Assembly (NCBI GenBank): GCA_946484175.1
Contig: CAMLSX010000014.1
Span: 1-46,863, forward strand
Length of the DNA: 46,863 nucleotides
From: an uncultured Clostridia bacterium
Lineage (GTDB): Bacteria; Bacillota; Clostridia; Oscillospirales; Acutalibacteraceae
Direction: 5' to 3'
This document shows, piece by piece, positions 1 to 6,739 of the stretch. Made by a program: the position numbers and the translations under genes. Numbering within the stretch: position 1 is the first letter of the stretch; the number at the start of each line of letters is the position of its first letter. The notes under the pieces were generated by a model. It was not told the origin of the DNA, searched no databases, and was given only the letters and a program-made list of their open reading frames with translations.

Positions 1-314
1 CTTCTGAGCCCAGCGAGCCTTCTGAGCCCAGCGAGCCTTCTGAGCCCAGCGAGCCTTCTGAGCCCAGCGAGCCTTCTGAGCCCAGCGAGCCTTCTGAGCC
101 CAGCGAGCCTTCTGAGCCCAGCGAGCCTTCTGAGCCCAGCGACTCCAACAATTCTTCTGAAACCAGCAATTCTGAGTCCTCCAAAACTGAGGAAGAAACC
201 AATGCTCCCCAGACCGGTGACAACACTCCTATCGCAGTTGCCGTAGGAACTATGCTGATTACTGCCGCTGGTGCAATCGTTATCCTGAAGAAAAAGAACG
301 GTTTTGAAGGATAA
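1..314 (+). CDS. C-terminal part of a sortase-anchored surface protein with Ser-Glu-Pro repeats (5' end outside window)
   Basis: Only the 3' end is present; the reading frame enters at base 3. It opens with an 18-base unit encoding SEPSEP, seen as seven identical copies plus one variant (3-146), so the repeat starts upstream of the window. A Ser/Asn/Glu-rich linker follows, then NAPQTGDN, a variant of the LPXTG sorting signal, a hydrophobic segment (about 18 residues, AVAVGTMLITAAGAIVIL) and a short Lys-rich tail ending at the TAA at 312-314. This is the standard architecture of a protein cut by sortase and linked to peptidoglycan, with the repeat acting as an extended wall-spanning stalk. 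The functional domain lies outside the window, so its role is unknown. Confidence 0.85.
   Translation, partial: SEPSEPSEPSEPSEPSEPSEPSEPSEPSEPSEPSEPSEPSEPSEPSDSNNSSETSNSESSKTEEETNAPQTGDNTPIAVAVGTMLITAAGAIVILKKKNGFEG
3..146 (+). repeat. 18-bp tandem repeat, eight units in window
   Basis: The unit TCTGAGCCCAGCGAGCCT repeats seven times without a single change from base 3 to 128, and an eighth diverged copy fills 129-146. It encodes Ser-Glu-Pro twice. Perfect identity at the DNA level suggests recent expansion by slippage or recombination, so copy number may vary between strains and may be collapsed in assemblies. Confidence 0.95.
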
Positions 315-319
315 AAACA

Positions 320-345
320 GAATAAACTGAAATATCAGTTTATTC
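320..345 (+). other. Perfect 10-bp inverted repeat downstream of the surface-protein gene
   Basis: GAATAAACTG at 320-329 pairs perfectly with CAGTTTATTC at 336-345. It has no T-run, so it may be an mRNA 3'-end stabilising hairpin ahead of the terminator at 363-408. Confidence 0.5.
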
Positions 346-362
346 ACTGTCTCAAAACATAA

Positions 363-408
363 AGAGGTGCTGTTCGATATGTAAACATCGGGCAGTACCT
401 CTTTTTTT
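363..408 (+). terminator. Rho-independent terminator of the surface-protein gene
   Basis: AGAGGTGCTG pairs with CAGTACCTCT (one G-U pair) across a 26-base loop and is followed by seven T. It lies 49 bases after the stop codon. The rest of the 351-base gap to the next gene is AT-rich and holds only the promoter at 571-599. Confidence 0.75.
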
Positions 409-570
409 ATCATACAATATCATTTAAAATTTTATTATATTTTATAATGAATATTTTTAAAAGTTTGTGAAATTATAAAGGAAACTTATGTGTAAAAACT
501 ATAAAATGTTTTTTAGAAAATTCACATTCTTAAATATAAAAGAAATGTTTCTTTTTTGCCCGGCATACCC

Positions 571-599
571 TTGCGATACGCTGCGTTTGACGATATAAT
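571..599 (+). promoter_or_regulatory. Sigma-A promoter of the nucleotidyltransferase gene
   Basis: TTGCGA at 571-576, exactly 17 bases, then TATAAT at 594-599. Predicted transcription start is near 606, giving a leader of about 60 bases before the ATG at 666. Confidence 0.7.
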
Positions 600-665
600 A
601 AAGACAACATGGGTAAGGCAAGCAACTCCGTCAATTGATTATTTTAAGGAAATAGAGGGAGCAGT

Positions 666-1598
666 ATGGAAATTACTTTAGCAGTTATGGCTGCCGGTAT
701 TGGTTCGCGTTTTGGGGGCGGTATCAAACAGCTGGAGCCGGTAGGACCCAATGGGGAAATTATTATGGACTACTCTATCCACGATGCTATCGAAGCGGGA
801 TTTAACAAAGTAGTTTTTATTATCCGTAAAGATTTGCAGGAAGATTTTATGGATGTGATCGGCCATCGAATAGAATCTTTTTGCAGCCAGCTCGGTGTAA
901 AAGTAGCCTATGCTTTTCAGGAAAAAGATGACCTGCCGGAAGGTTGTGTTCTTCCGCCCAATCGTCAAAAGCCCTGGGGAACAGGACAAGCAGTTCTTTG
1001 CTGCCGCGATTTGATTAAAGGGCCTTTTGCGGTAATCAATGCTGATGATTATTACGGAAAAGAAGCATTTCGCAATATTTATGCTTTTTTACAGCAGTAT
1101 ACCCCCGAAAAACCCAACAGTTTTTGTATGGCGGGCTTTATTCTGAAAAATACATTGAGCGAAAATGGCACGGTAACACGCGGCTTATGCACCGTAAACG
1201 AACAGGGATACCTGGAAAACATTGCGGAAACCACAGGAATTTTAAAAACATACAATGGTGCTGCCATTGTAACTGAAATCGGACAGACTCCTATTGACCC
1301 TGAAACACATGTTTCTATGAATATGTGGGGGTTAACACCTGAGTTTCTTACGGTTTTGGATCGGGAATTCCGGGAATTCTTCCGTGAAGGTGGCGACCTT
1401 TCCAAACGGGAATATCTTCTCCCAATTTTGATTGGCCAGCTTTTACAGCGAAAAGAAATCTCTGTAAAAGTTCTGGAAACACACGACACCTGGTTCGGCA
1501 TCACCTACAAAGACGATTTACACTCAGTTCGAGAAGCCTTTAAACGTCTGAATGCTGAGGGCGTCTACCAAAATCCTCTGTTTGGAGATTTATTGTAA
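666..1598 (+). CDS. Sugar-phosphate nucleotidyltransferase family protein
   Basis: A 310-residue protein with the nucleotidyltransferase fold. The N-terminal AAGIGSRFGGGIKQLEPVG (about residues 9-27) is the glycine-rich NTP-binding loop with its conserved Lys, and NADDYYG (about 125-131) is the acidic metal-binding motif of sugar nucleotidyltransferases. Family members join a sugar-1-phosphate to NTP to make an activated sugar in the cytoplasm; the actual substrate cannot be told here. The start ATG follows a GAGGGA ribosome site by a few bases. The gene is monocistronic, with its own promoter (571-599) and terminator (1619-1667). Related annotations are glucose-1-phosphate thymidylyl- or uridylyltransferase-like, but it lacks enough landmarks for either name. 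Confidence 0.8.
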   Translation: MEITLAVMAAGIGSRFGGGIKQLEPVGPNGEIIMDYSIHDAIEAGFNKVVFIIRKDLQEDFMDVIGHRIESFCSQLGVKVAYAFQEKDDLPEGCVLPPNRQKPWGTGQAVLCCRDLIKGPFAVINADDYYGKEAFRNIYAFLQQYTPEKPNSFCMAGFILKNTLSENGTVTRGLCTVNEQGYLENIAETTGILKTYNGAAIVTEIGQTPIDPETHVSMNMWGLTPEFLTVLDREFREFFREGGDLSKREYLLPILIGQLLQRKEISVKVLETHDTWFGITYKDDLHSVREAFKRLNAEGVYQNPLFGDLL

Positions 1599-1618
1599 AA
1601 AATAAAGCGATAAAAATT

Positions 1619-1667
1619 CCCCTGAATATCTGCAAACGTTTGAAGCGTTAGATATTCAGGGGTCTTT
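1619..1667 (+). terminator. Rho-independent terminator, nucleotidyltransferase gene
   Basis: CCCCTGAATATCT pairs with AGATATTCAGGGG across an 18-base loop and is followed by TCTTTT. It starts about 20 bases after the stop codon. Confidence 0.8.
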
Positions 1668-1713
1668 TCATGCAGTCAGTATCGAAAATGCAGAATCGAG
1701 TCTCCCATACTTG

Positions 1714-2322
1714 TTATGACTTTTTCTTTTTGTCAAACGAGGGGTTGAAAGCATAAAAGTTCCGGCTGTCCAGTTTATCGGTCAAAATCCGCAAGCCTTC
1801 ACCAAATCGCTGGTAGTGAACGATCTCTCGAGCACGTAAAAACTTGATGGGTTCCCGAACATCCGGATCGTCGGCATAACGCAGGATATTATCATACGTC
1901 AATCGGGCTTTTTGCTCTGCTGCGAGGTTCTCGTTCAAATCGGCAATGGGGTCTCCTGTCACCGCAATGCTGTCTGCACTGAAAGGTGTGCCGCTGGCTG
2001 CAACAGGATATACGCCGGTCGTGTGATCGATAAAATAGGCGTCCCACCCAGCTTTTTTGATATCTTCCGGGCTGACGTTGCGGGTCAACTGATACACAAT
2101 GGCACCTACCATCTCCAGATGTCCCAGTTCTTCGGTGCCAATATCGGTGAGGATTGCTTTTAACTCTGGATACGGCATATTATACCGTTGGCTGAGATAA
2201 CGCAGAGAAGCGCCCAGTTCCCCATGCGGCCCGCCATACTGGCTGATGATCAGTTTGGCGAGAGCCGGATTTGGATTTTTGATCTTAATGGGATATTGCA
2301 ACCGCTTTTCATAGACAAACAT
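1714..2322 (-). CDS. cotJC: Spore coat protein CotJC, manganese-catalase-like
   Basis: A 202-residue ferritin-like protein of the manganese catalase family. The motifs GGPHGELGA (E35) and IGTEELGHLEM (E64/E65 and H68) are the di-manganese ligands. CotJC is a structural protein of the inner spore coat and may also remove peroxide. It is the last gene of cotJABC: its ATG overlaps the cotJB stop by one base (TGATG), implying coupled translation. The length fits the family (about 190-200 aa). Confidence 0.93.
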   Translation of the reverse strand: MFVYEKRLQYPIKIKNPNPALAKLIISQYGGPHGELGASLRYLSQRYNMPYPELKAILTDIGTEELGHLEMVGAIVYQLTRNVSPEDIKKAGWDAYFIDHTTGVYPVAASGTPFSADSIAVTGDPIADLNENLAAEQKARLTYDNILRYADDPDVREPIKFLRAREIVHYQRFGEGLRILTDKLDSRNFYAFNPSFDKKKKS

Positions 2323-2585
2323 CAGTCATCATCCTCCTCTTCCCCGGTTTCCCACGGCCATGGCCCACTGATCCACGCCCAGCGGCTGGCCTGGTTGGTC
2401 GTTTCGTGAATCGGTCCATATGCGTCCTCGTATTGTTTGGTGAGAACTTCAATCTTCTTGCGGTACTCGTCCAGCTTCTTTGCAGCCTCGCAGTTTCCAG
2501 GATGGGTATCCAGAAACACGTGCAGCTCCCACGCTGCAAACTTCATGGAAGAAAGCTGACGCATCATTCTTTCCTGCTGGCTCAA
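2322..2585 (-). CDS. cotJB: Spore coat protein CotJB
   Basis: An 87-residue protein with the CotJB family pattern, including the aromatic AAWELHVFLDTHP segment (about residues 17-29), a Lys/Glu-rich helical centre and the WAWISGPWPWE block (about 69-79) near the acidic tail. The start is TTG, placed 9 bases after GAGAGG and overlapping the cotJA stop (TTGA). CotJB has no known catalytic activity; it is a small coat component co-expressed with CotJA and CotJC in the mother cell during sporulation. Confidence 0.92.
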   Translation of the reverse strand: MSQQERMMRQLSSMKFAAWELHVFLDTHPGNCEAAKKLDEYRKKIEVLTKQYEDAYGPIHETTNQASRWAWISGPWPWETGEEEDDD

Positions 2586-2782
2586 CGGGGTTCACCTCTC
2601 CTTCCATAAAAAGGCTTGTCTAATTCGGGAAACAGCGTACCGGCATCCAGTGCTTTTTCGGCAGGATAAACCGTACCCAGCTGTTGGAAGGGCACATATG
2701 CCATGGCAACCTGTGGATCTTTTGGCAAAGGAGATATGCCGCCGTCTGCACGACAGGTTTCATCTATACGGAAATCATCCAT
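2582..2782 (-). CDS. cotJA: Spore coat associated protein CotJA
   Basis: First gene of cotJABC. The diagnostic segment is AYVPFQQ followed by YPAEKALDAGTLFPELDKPF at the C-terminus, matching CotJA, which is needed for CotJC assembly in the coat. The open frame extends upstream to 2947, but that part runs through the terminator of the neighbouring operon. The best ribosome site (AAAGGAG, 2792-2798) is 9 bases from the ATG at 2782, which gives a 66-residue protein starting MDDFRIDE. An ATG at 2788 is only 3 bases from the site. I see no convincing sigma-E promoter upstream, although sigma-E control is known for cotJ in Bacillus. Confidence 0.85.
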   Translation of the reverse strand: MDDFRIDETCRADGGISPLPKDPQVAMAYVPFQQLGTVYPAEKALDAGTLFPELDKPFYGRRGEPR

Positions 2783-2879
2783 CTTCATTGGCTCCTTTCG
2801 TATCATATCGGTTTCCTTTATCAGTATATGCAGGGGCAAATAAGCGGTTCCTCTTTGGTAATGAAACGCGCTCTCCATC

Positions 2880-2920
2880 AAAAAAGCCCCTGCATATGGC
2901 AATAAAACCATATGCAGGGG
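2880..2920 (-). terminator. Terminator of the rubredoxin/ferredoxin operon
   Basis: CCCCTGCATATGG and its perfect complement (2887-2920) form a 13-bp stem with an 8-base loop. Read on the minus strand it is followed by C and then six T (2880-2886). It separates the operon ending at 2957 from cotJA. Confidence 0.85.
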
Positions 2921-2956
2921 TTTGATTTTCAGACGATCAAAAGACACGCTGCAGAT

Positions 2957-3565
2957 TTATTCAATTTTTATAAACGCAGAAGCAGGCTGTCCACAAACCG
3001 GACATTTAAAATCATCCGGCAGCGGACCTTCATGTACATAACCACATACAGAGCATTTCCATTTTTCCAATTTTTCTTCCTGTTTTGGGCTTTCCGTATT
3101 TTCATTGAAATCAATGGTCCGCAGCAATTCTTCTACATCATTCCGGGGAATATCCGGATAATTCTGAATACTTTCCAAAAATCTCCTGCTGTTCCCGCTT
3201 TGCGGAAGCATAAATCCTGCTTCCCGGCACAAATCCTCCGCCATCAGGCGAGAGGACTTTTCTATTGCCACACTCAAAGCATCCGGCAGCTGGGATGCAA
3301 GATTTTCTGCCTGTACTTTACTTTGAATCAAGGAGCGCAGGGCCTCTGTAACGTCATCTATTTTGGGCTGTTGGGGTGGATATGCTTTAGGAACCATGGA
3401 AATAGCTGCAGACGGACAGGCATCAGCACAAGCGCCGCAGCCAATGCACCTGGATACGTCAATAATGCTGTTCTCGGTATCGGTGGCCCCTGTCGGACAT
3501 ACATACAGACACAGGCAATCTTTGGTACAAAGGCGCAAATTACGCACTGCATATTTTTCAGCCAT
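2957..3565 (-). CDS. Fusion of a 4Fe-4S ferredoxin domain with a C-terminal rubredoxin-like domain
   Basis: A 202-residue cytoplasmic electron carrier. The N-terminal 60 residues hold two cysteine clusters: CTKDCLCLYVCP, which lacks the regular CxxCxxC spacing, and CIGCGACADACP, which has it. A helical middle (about 65-165) has no recognised domain. The C-terminus carries KCSVCGYVHEG and FKCPVCGQP, a four-cysteine rubredoxin-like iron site of the rubrerythrin type. Its ATG overlaps the stop of the upstream rubredoxin gene by one base (TAATG). Together they probably relay electrons to an oxygen- or peroxide-reducing partner, since rubredoxins feed rubrerythrin and flavodiiron proteins in anaerobes; the partner is not in the window. 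Confidence 0.8.
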   Translation of the reverse strand: MAEKYAVRNLRLCTKDCLCLYVCPTGATDTENSIIDVSRCIGCGACADACPSAAISMVPKAYPPQQPKIDDVTEALRSLIQSKVQAENLASQLPDALSVAIEKSSRLMAEDLCREAGFMLPQSGNSRRFLESIQNYPDIPRNDVEELLRTIDFNENTESPKQEEKLEKWKCSVCGYVHEGPLPDDFKCPVCGQPASAFIKIE

Positions 3566-4230
3566 TATTCCTTCCTCCCTTCCACCTTTTCAAATTTCCA
3601 GGACGGCACCTTACAGACCGGGCAAATTTCCGGAGCACGATCTCCAACATAGACAAACCCACAGACGCTGCATACATACACCCCGGTATTCTGAAGCATC
3701 CTTTCTCCTTCCTGTCGGTAACGGTTCAGCAGCGATTGCAGCATTCGGGTCACTTTCTCGCTCCAGACCAGACTGCGCAATGCTCCCCGATCTTTGGCAG
3801 AAACAACGTTTGCATAAGGATAGGCAACTGATAAATCGTCATCAATCAACTGCAGTAATTTGTCAGTGCCAGGCTGCTCTTCCGGTTCGGCCTTTTGGCG
3901 GAAGAATTCCGCCAGCCTTTTGAATGCTTCTGCCTGCTGCGGCAGATACTGCTTTTCACAGCCCCTTGCCAGATTGGAACAAATCACGCTCATTTCCATA
4001 GGGGACAGCTCTTTCTCGACATGCGGTTTAACGGACGATTTGGCAGGAACCTCCGTTTCGGTTGCTGCATCTTTCTTTTCTGCAAAAGACTCTTTTCCAG
4101 CGCCGCACCAGGGACATTTCCAGTCATCGGGAAGATCCTCCCAACGGGTTCCTGGCGCAATACCGGCTTCAGGAATCCCCTTGCTCTCATCATAAGTATA
4201 AGAGCAAACAGAACAAACATACTGTTTCAT
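3565..4230 (-). CDS. Protein with rubredoxin domains at both ends
   Basis: A 221-residue protein. Residues 1-50 are a full rubredoxin: C6, C9, C39 and C42 in [11 protein letters not shown] and [10 protein letters not shown], the classical spacing. The last 40 residues carry a second, shorter iron site ([10 protein letters not shown] and EICPVC), like the tail of rubrerythrin. The segment between (about 80-170) is helical and lacks the Glu/His ligands of a ferritin-like di-iron centre, so this is not a rubrerythrin. The ribosome site GGAGG is 10 bases before the ATG. It heads an operon with the ferredoxin-rubredoxin gene, and both share the same C-terminal domain, suggesting one module reused. 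Confidence 0.8.
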   Translation of the reverse strand: MKQYVCSVCSYTYDESKGIPEAGIAPGTRWEDLPDDWKCPWCGAGKESFAEKKDAATETEVPAKSSVKPHVEKELSPMEMSVICSNLARGCEKQYLPQQAEAFKRLAEFFRQKAEPEEQPGTDKLLQLIDDDLSVAYPYANVVSAKDRGALRSLVWSEKVTRMLQSLLNRYRQEGERMLQNTGVYVCSVCGFVYVGDRAPEICPVCKVPSWKFEKVEGRKE

Positions 4231-4253
4231 GGATTTTTCGCCTCCTTTTCTTT

Positions 4254-4259
4254 ATTATA
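4254..4259 (-). promoter_or_regulatory. -10 box of the rubredoxin operon
   Basis: TATAAT on the minus strand, about 24 bases before the start codon. No good -35 lies at 16-18 bases; CAAACA at 4277-4282 is the best candidate. The leader would be very short. Confidence 0.45.
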
Positions 4260-4301
4260 TCACTTTTAACAGCTGTTGTTTGTGATAAAATTACATTTAT
4301 T

Positions 4302-4412
4302 ATCTACAAAAATATATTTTTTTAATTTTTAAAGCAAATTATCTGTAGATACTCCTATCATCTACACAAGTCAAACATACTCTTTCTGTATATAGCTCCC
4401 ATACTTGTAGAT
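4302..4412. promoter_or_regulatory. Four copies of the heptamer ATCTACA in alternating orientation (candidate operators)
   Basis: ATCTACA occurs at 4302-4308 and 4360-4366; its complement TGTAGAT occurs at 4344-4350 and 4406-4412. The middle pair forms a TGTAGAT-N9-ATCTACA palindrome (4344-4366). The last copy overlaps the -35 region of the MATE promoter. The layout fits a dimeric repressor or activator controlling the MATE gene and perhaps the divergent rubredoxin operon. Confidence 0.5.
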
Positions 4413-4433
4413 TTTTGACCAAAGAAGTATAAT
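4405..4433 (+). promoter_or_regulatory. Promoter of the MATE exporter gene
   Basis: TTGTAG at 4405-4410, 17 bases, then TATAAT at 4428-4433. The -35 hexamer is weak and is covered by one ATCTACA-type heptamer, suggesting regulation. Confidence 0.6.
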
Positions 4434-4474
4434 AAAAAGGATAAATGTAAAATGTATGTGAAAAACAGGAGCTG

Positions 4475-5845
4475 ATGGATTTGAAAAATGACTTTTCAAA
4501 AGGGAGTGTTGCAAAAAACATTCTGAATCTGGCTATCCCGATGACGCTGGCACAGGTAATCAACGTCCTTTACAATGTGGTAGACCGAATCTACATCGGC
4601 CATCTGCCCAATGCTTCCACGCTGGCGCTTACCGGGTTGGGACTGACATTTCCCATTATCACCATCATTTCTGCATTCGCCAATCTGTTCGGAATGGGCG
4701 GCGCGCCTTTGTGCTCCATTGCGCGCGGCAAAGGGGAACATGCCCGTGCACAGCAGATTATGGGAAATTCCTTTTCGATGCTGCTGTTATCAGGTGTCAT
4801 TCTCACCGTCGTTTGCCTTCTGTTTAAAGAACCGATTCTGTACGCCTTTGGCGCCAGCTCTGAAACCTTTGTTTATGCGGATGATTACATCAGCATCTAT
4901 CTGGTCGGCAGTGTTTTTGTCATGGTCAGTCTGGGAATGAACAGTTTTATCAATTCACAGGGATTTTCGAAAATCGGAATGCTGACCGTGCTTTTGGGCG
5001 CGATTGTCAATATTGTCCTTGACCCGATTTTTATTTTTCTGCTGAATATGGGAGTTCGCGGAGCAGCACTGGCAACTGTGATTTCACAGGGGCTTTCTGC
5101 CGCCTGGGTACTCCGTTTCCTGACCGGAAAACAGACCATTTACCGCATCAATTTAAAAGATATGCGCCTGAACTTTCCTCTGATCCGTGAAATTACCGGG
5201 CTGGGAATGTCGGGCTTTATCATGGCTGTGACCAATGGTTCTGTGCAGGTGGTATGCAATGCCACGCTGTATCAATATGGCGGGGATTTGTATGTCGGTA
5301 TTATGACGGTTATCAATTCTGTGCGCGAAATTCTCACCCTGCCTGTCAATGGAATCACCAACGGTGCGCAGCCTGTGATGGGCTTTAACTACGGCGCAGG
5401 TAAATTTACACGTGTCCGCAAGGGAATCCGTTTCACCTCTATTGTCTGTATTCTCTATACCATCGTTGCATGGGGAGTAACCTTCCTCTTCCCCGAAGCC
5501 TTTATCCATCTTTTCAACAGCGACCCCACTTTGATTGAAAAAGGTGTTCCGGCTATGCACCTGTATTTCTTTGGTTTTTTCATGATGTCGCTGCAATTTG
5601 CCGGTCAGTCAACTTTTGTAGCCTTGGGACGTTCCAAACAGGCGGTCTTTTTCTCCCTGTTCCGCAAAGCCATTATTGTCATCCCGCTCACCATCTTCCT
5701 GCCAATGATCGGTGGCTTGGGGGTAAACGGTGTATTTTTGGCCGAACCGATTTCCAACTTTATCGGCGGCGGCGCCTGTTTCCTCACAATGATGCTCACG
5801 GTATGGCCCCAGCTGGCACACGATGCTCCCGGTTCCGAGACATAA
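4475..5845 (+). CDS. MATE family multidrug exporter
   Basis: A 456-residue polytopic inner-membrane protein of the MATE (multi antimicrobial extrusion) family, which exports cationic drugs or dyes in exchange for Na+ or H+. The start of the family fold is clear: AIPMTLAQVINVLYNVVDRIYIGH (about residues 20-43) is transmembrane helix 1 with its conserved Asp, and about 12 hydrophobic segments follow. GITNGAQPVMGFNYGAG (about 290) is the second-repeat signature. Length is normal. The ATG at 4475 is only 3 bases from AGGAG; a TTG at 4481 would be better spaced, so the start is uncertain by two codons. Substrate unknown. The heptamer sites upstream imply induction by a specific regulator not in this window. 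Confidence 0.9.
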   Translation: MDLKNDFSKGSVAKNILNLAIPMTLAQVINVLYNVVDRIYIGHLPNASTLALTGLGLTFPIITIISAFANLFGMGGAPLCSIARGKGEHARAQQIMGNSFSMLLLSGVILTVVCLLFKEPILYAFGASSETFVYADDYISIYLVGSVFVMVSLGMNSFINSQGFSKIGMLTVLLGAIVNIVLDPIFIFLLNMGVRGAALATVISQGLSAAWVLRFLTGKQTIYRINLKDMRLNFPLIREITGLGMSGFIMAVTNGSVQVVCNATLYQYGGDLYVGIMTVINSVREILTLPVNGITNGAQPVMGFNYGAGKFTRVRKGIRFTSIVCILYTIVAWGVTFLFPEAFIHLFNSDPTLIEKGVPAMHLYFFGFFMMSLQFAGQSTFVALGRSKQAVFFSLFRKAIIVIPLTIFLPMIGGLGVNGVFLAEPISNFIGGGACFLTMMLTVWPQLAHDAPGSET

Positions 5846-5852
5846 TAAAAAA

Positions 5853-5891
5853 AGAGCTTTCAACAGTTTGTCTGCTGAAAGCTCTCTTTTT
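5853..5891. terminator. Bidirectional terminator between MATE and ferredoxin genes
   Basis: AGAGCTTTCA and TGAAAGCTCT form the stem, with A-rich sequence on the left and a T-run on the right, so it can end both converging transcripts. Confidence 0.8.
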
Positions 5892-5896
5892 ATGCT

Positions 5897-6616
5897 TTAT
5901 TCAGAAAGGATACGGCCGTCTGTGGAAATGACCACCACCTGCCACGGGATAAATTTTCCGCTCTGCTGAAGGGCTGTTTTGGCCGCGCGTTCAATTCCTC
6001 CGCAGCACGGCACTTCCATACGAACGATGGTCAGGCTGCGGATATCATTGCGGCGAAGGATTTCGGTCAGCTTTTCTGTATAATCGCCCTCGTCCAGTTT
6101 GGGGCATCCAATCAGCGTGACACGCCCACGGATGAAGCGATTATGAAAATTGCCGTATGCATAAGCAGTGCAGTCTGCCGCAATCAAAAGGGAAGCACCG
6201 TCGAAATACGGGGCGTTCACCGGTGCGAGTTTAATCTGTACCGGCCACTGGGAAAGCTGGCTTTGTACCGGCGCAGCTTCTGTCTCTGCACAGGAGCAGG
6301 AAGCCTCTGGCCGGGCAATCGCTCTCGACTGTGAACCCGGACATCCGCACGGAAGCACACCGCCCTCTGCTGCCTGCTTTTTCGCCTTTGCAGCCTGTAC
6401 TGCTTTTTCATCATATGCGGGAGCTTCACGTTCTTCAAAGCGAATAGCGCCAGTAGGACAAGCCGGCAGACAATCGCCCAGACCGTCGCAATAGTCTTCG
6501 CGGGTCAATCGTGCTTTTCCGTTGACCATTTCAATCGCCCCTTCATGGCAGGCCTGTGCGCACAGCCCGCAGCCATTGCAGCGTTCTTCATCAATCCGGA
6601 TAATTTTGCGTATCAT
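5897..6616 (-). CDS. Ferredoxin-type protein with two 4Fe-4S motifs and a long C-terminal domain
   Basis: A 239-residue protein. CNGCGLCAQACHEG (about residues 13-26) is a canonical 4Fe-4S motif; the second, CDGLGDCLPACPTG (about 43-56), has CxxxxxCxxxC spacing instead of CxxCxxC, which is typical of this family. A Cys-rich linker (CGCPG, CSC) follows, then an alpha/beta domain with DCTAYAYG, LIGCPKLD and PCCGG that may bind another cofactor. It is divergently transcribed from a Crp/Fnr regulator, a pairing common in Clostridia. I infer an electron-transfer role under the control of that regulator; its redox partner is unknown. GGAGG precedes the ATG by 7 bases. Confidence 0.8.
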   Translation of the reverse strand: MIRKIIRIDEERCNGCGLCAQACHEGAIEMVNGKARLTREDYCDGLGDCLPACPTGAIRFEEREAPAYDEKAVQAAKAKKQAAEGGVLPCGCPGSQSRAIARPEASCSCAETEAAPVQSQLSQWPVQIKLAPVNAPYFDGASLLIAADCTAYAYGNFHNRFIRGRVTLIGCPKLDEGDYTEKLTEILRRNDIRSLTIVRMEVPCCGGIERAAKTALQQSGKFIPWQVVVISTDGRILSE

Positions 6617-6656
6617 ATGAATTCCTCCTTAAAGGTCGATGGGGTTCGGATATTGG

Positions 6657-6685
6657 TTGACTTGGTGCTTTTATCATAGTACAAT
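6657..6685 (+). promoter_or_regulatory. Promoter of the Crp/Fnr regulator gene
   Basis: TTGACT at 6657-6662, 17 bases, TACAAT at 6680-6685. Predicted start near 6692, just upstream of the palindrome at 6701-6714. Confidence 0.7.
6673..6678 (-). promoter_or_regulatory. -10 box of the ferredoxin gene
   Basis: TATGAT on the minus strand with no recognisable -35 hexamer. The predicted start near 6666 puts the palindrome centre (6707.5) about 41.5 bases upstream, the class II position for Crp/Fnr activators. Confidence 0.5.
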
Positions 6686-6700
6686 AAAGCCATCTAGTAC

Positions 6701-6714
6701 GTTGTAATTACAAC
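6701..6714. promoter_or_regulatory. 14-bp perfect palindrome, candidate Crp/Fnr-family operator
   Basis: GTTGTAATTACAAC is perfectly symmetric and lies between the divergent ferredoxin and regulator genes. It resembles FNR-type sites in length and symmetry but with a different half-site (GTTGT instead of TTGAT). Confidence 0.55.
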
Positions 6715-6739
6715 AAAACAGGAAAAAAGGAGAAATTTG

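Noticed and set aside
3-146. CRISPR array
   Set aside because: The 18-bp units are contiguous with no spacers and are in frame in a surface protein.
2783-2860. A sigma-E-like -10 (CATATACT) upstream of cotJA
   Set aside because: No matching -35 at 14-15 bases, so it is not strong enough to list even though sigma-E control is expected.
2783-2947. Longer CotJA frame starting at 2947
   Set aside because: It would begin inside the terminator of the neighbouring operon; AAAGGAG directs the start to 2782.
3565-4230. Rubrerythrin
   Set aside because: The central helices lack the ExxH pairs of the di-iron site, although the C-terminal iron site is of rubrerythrin type.
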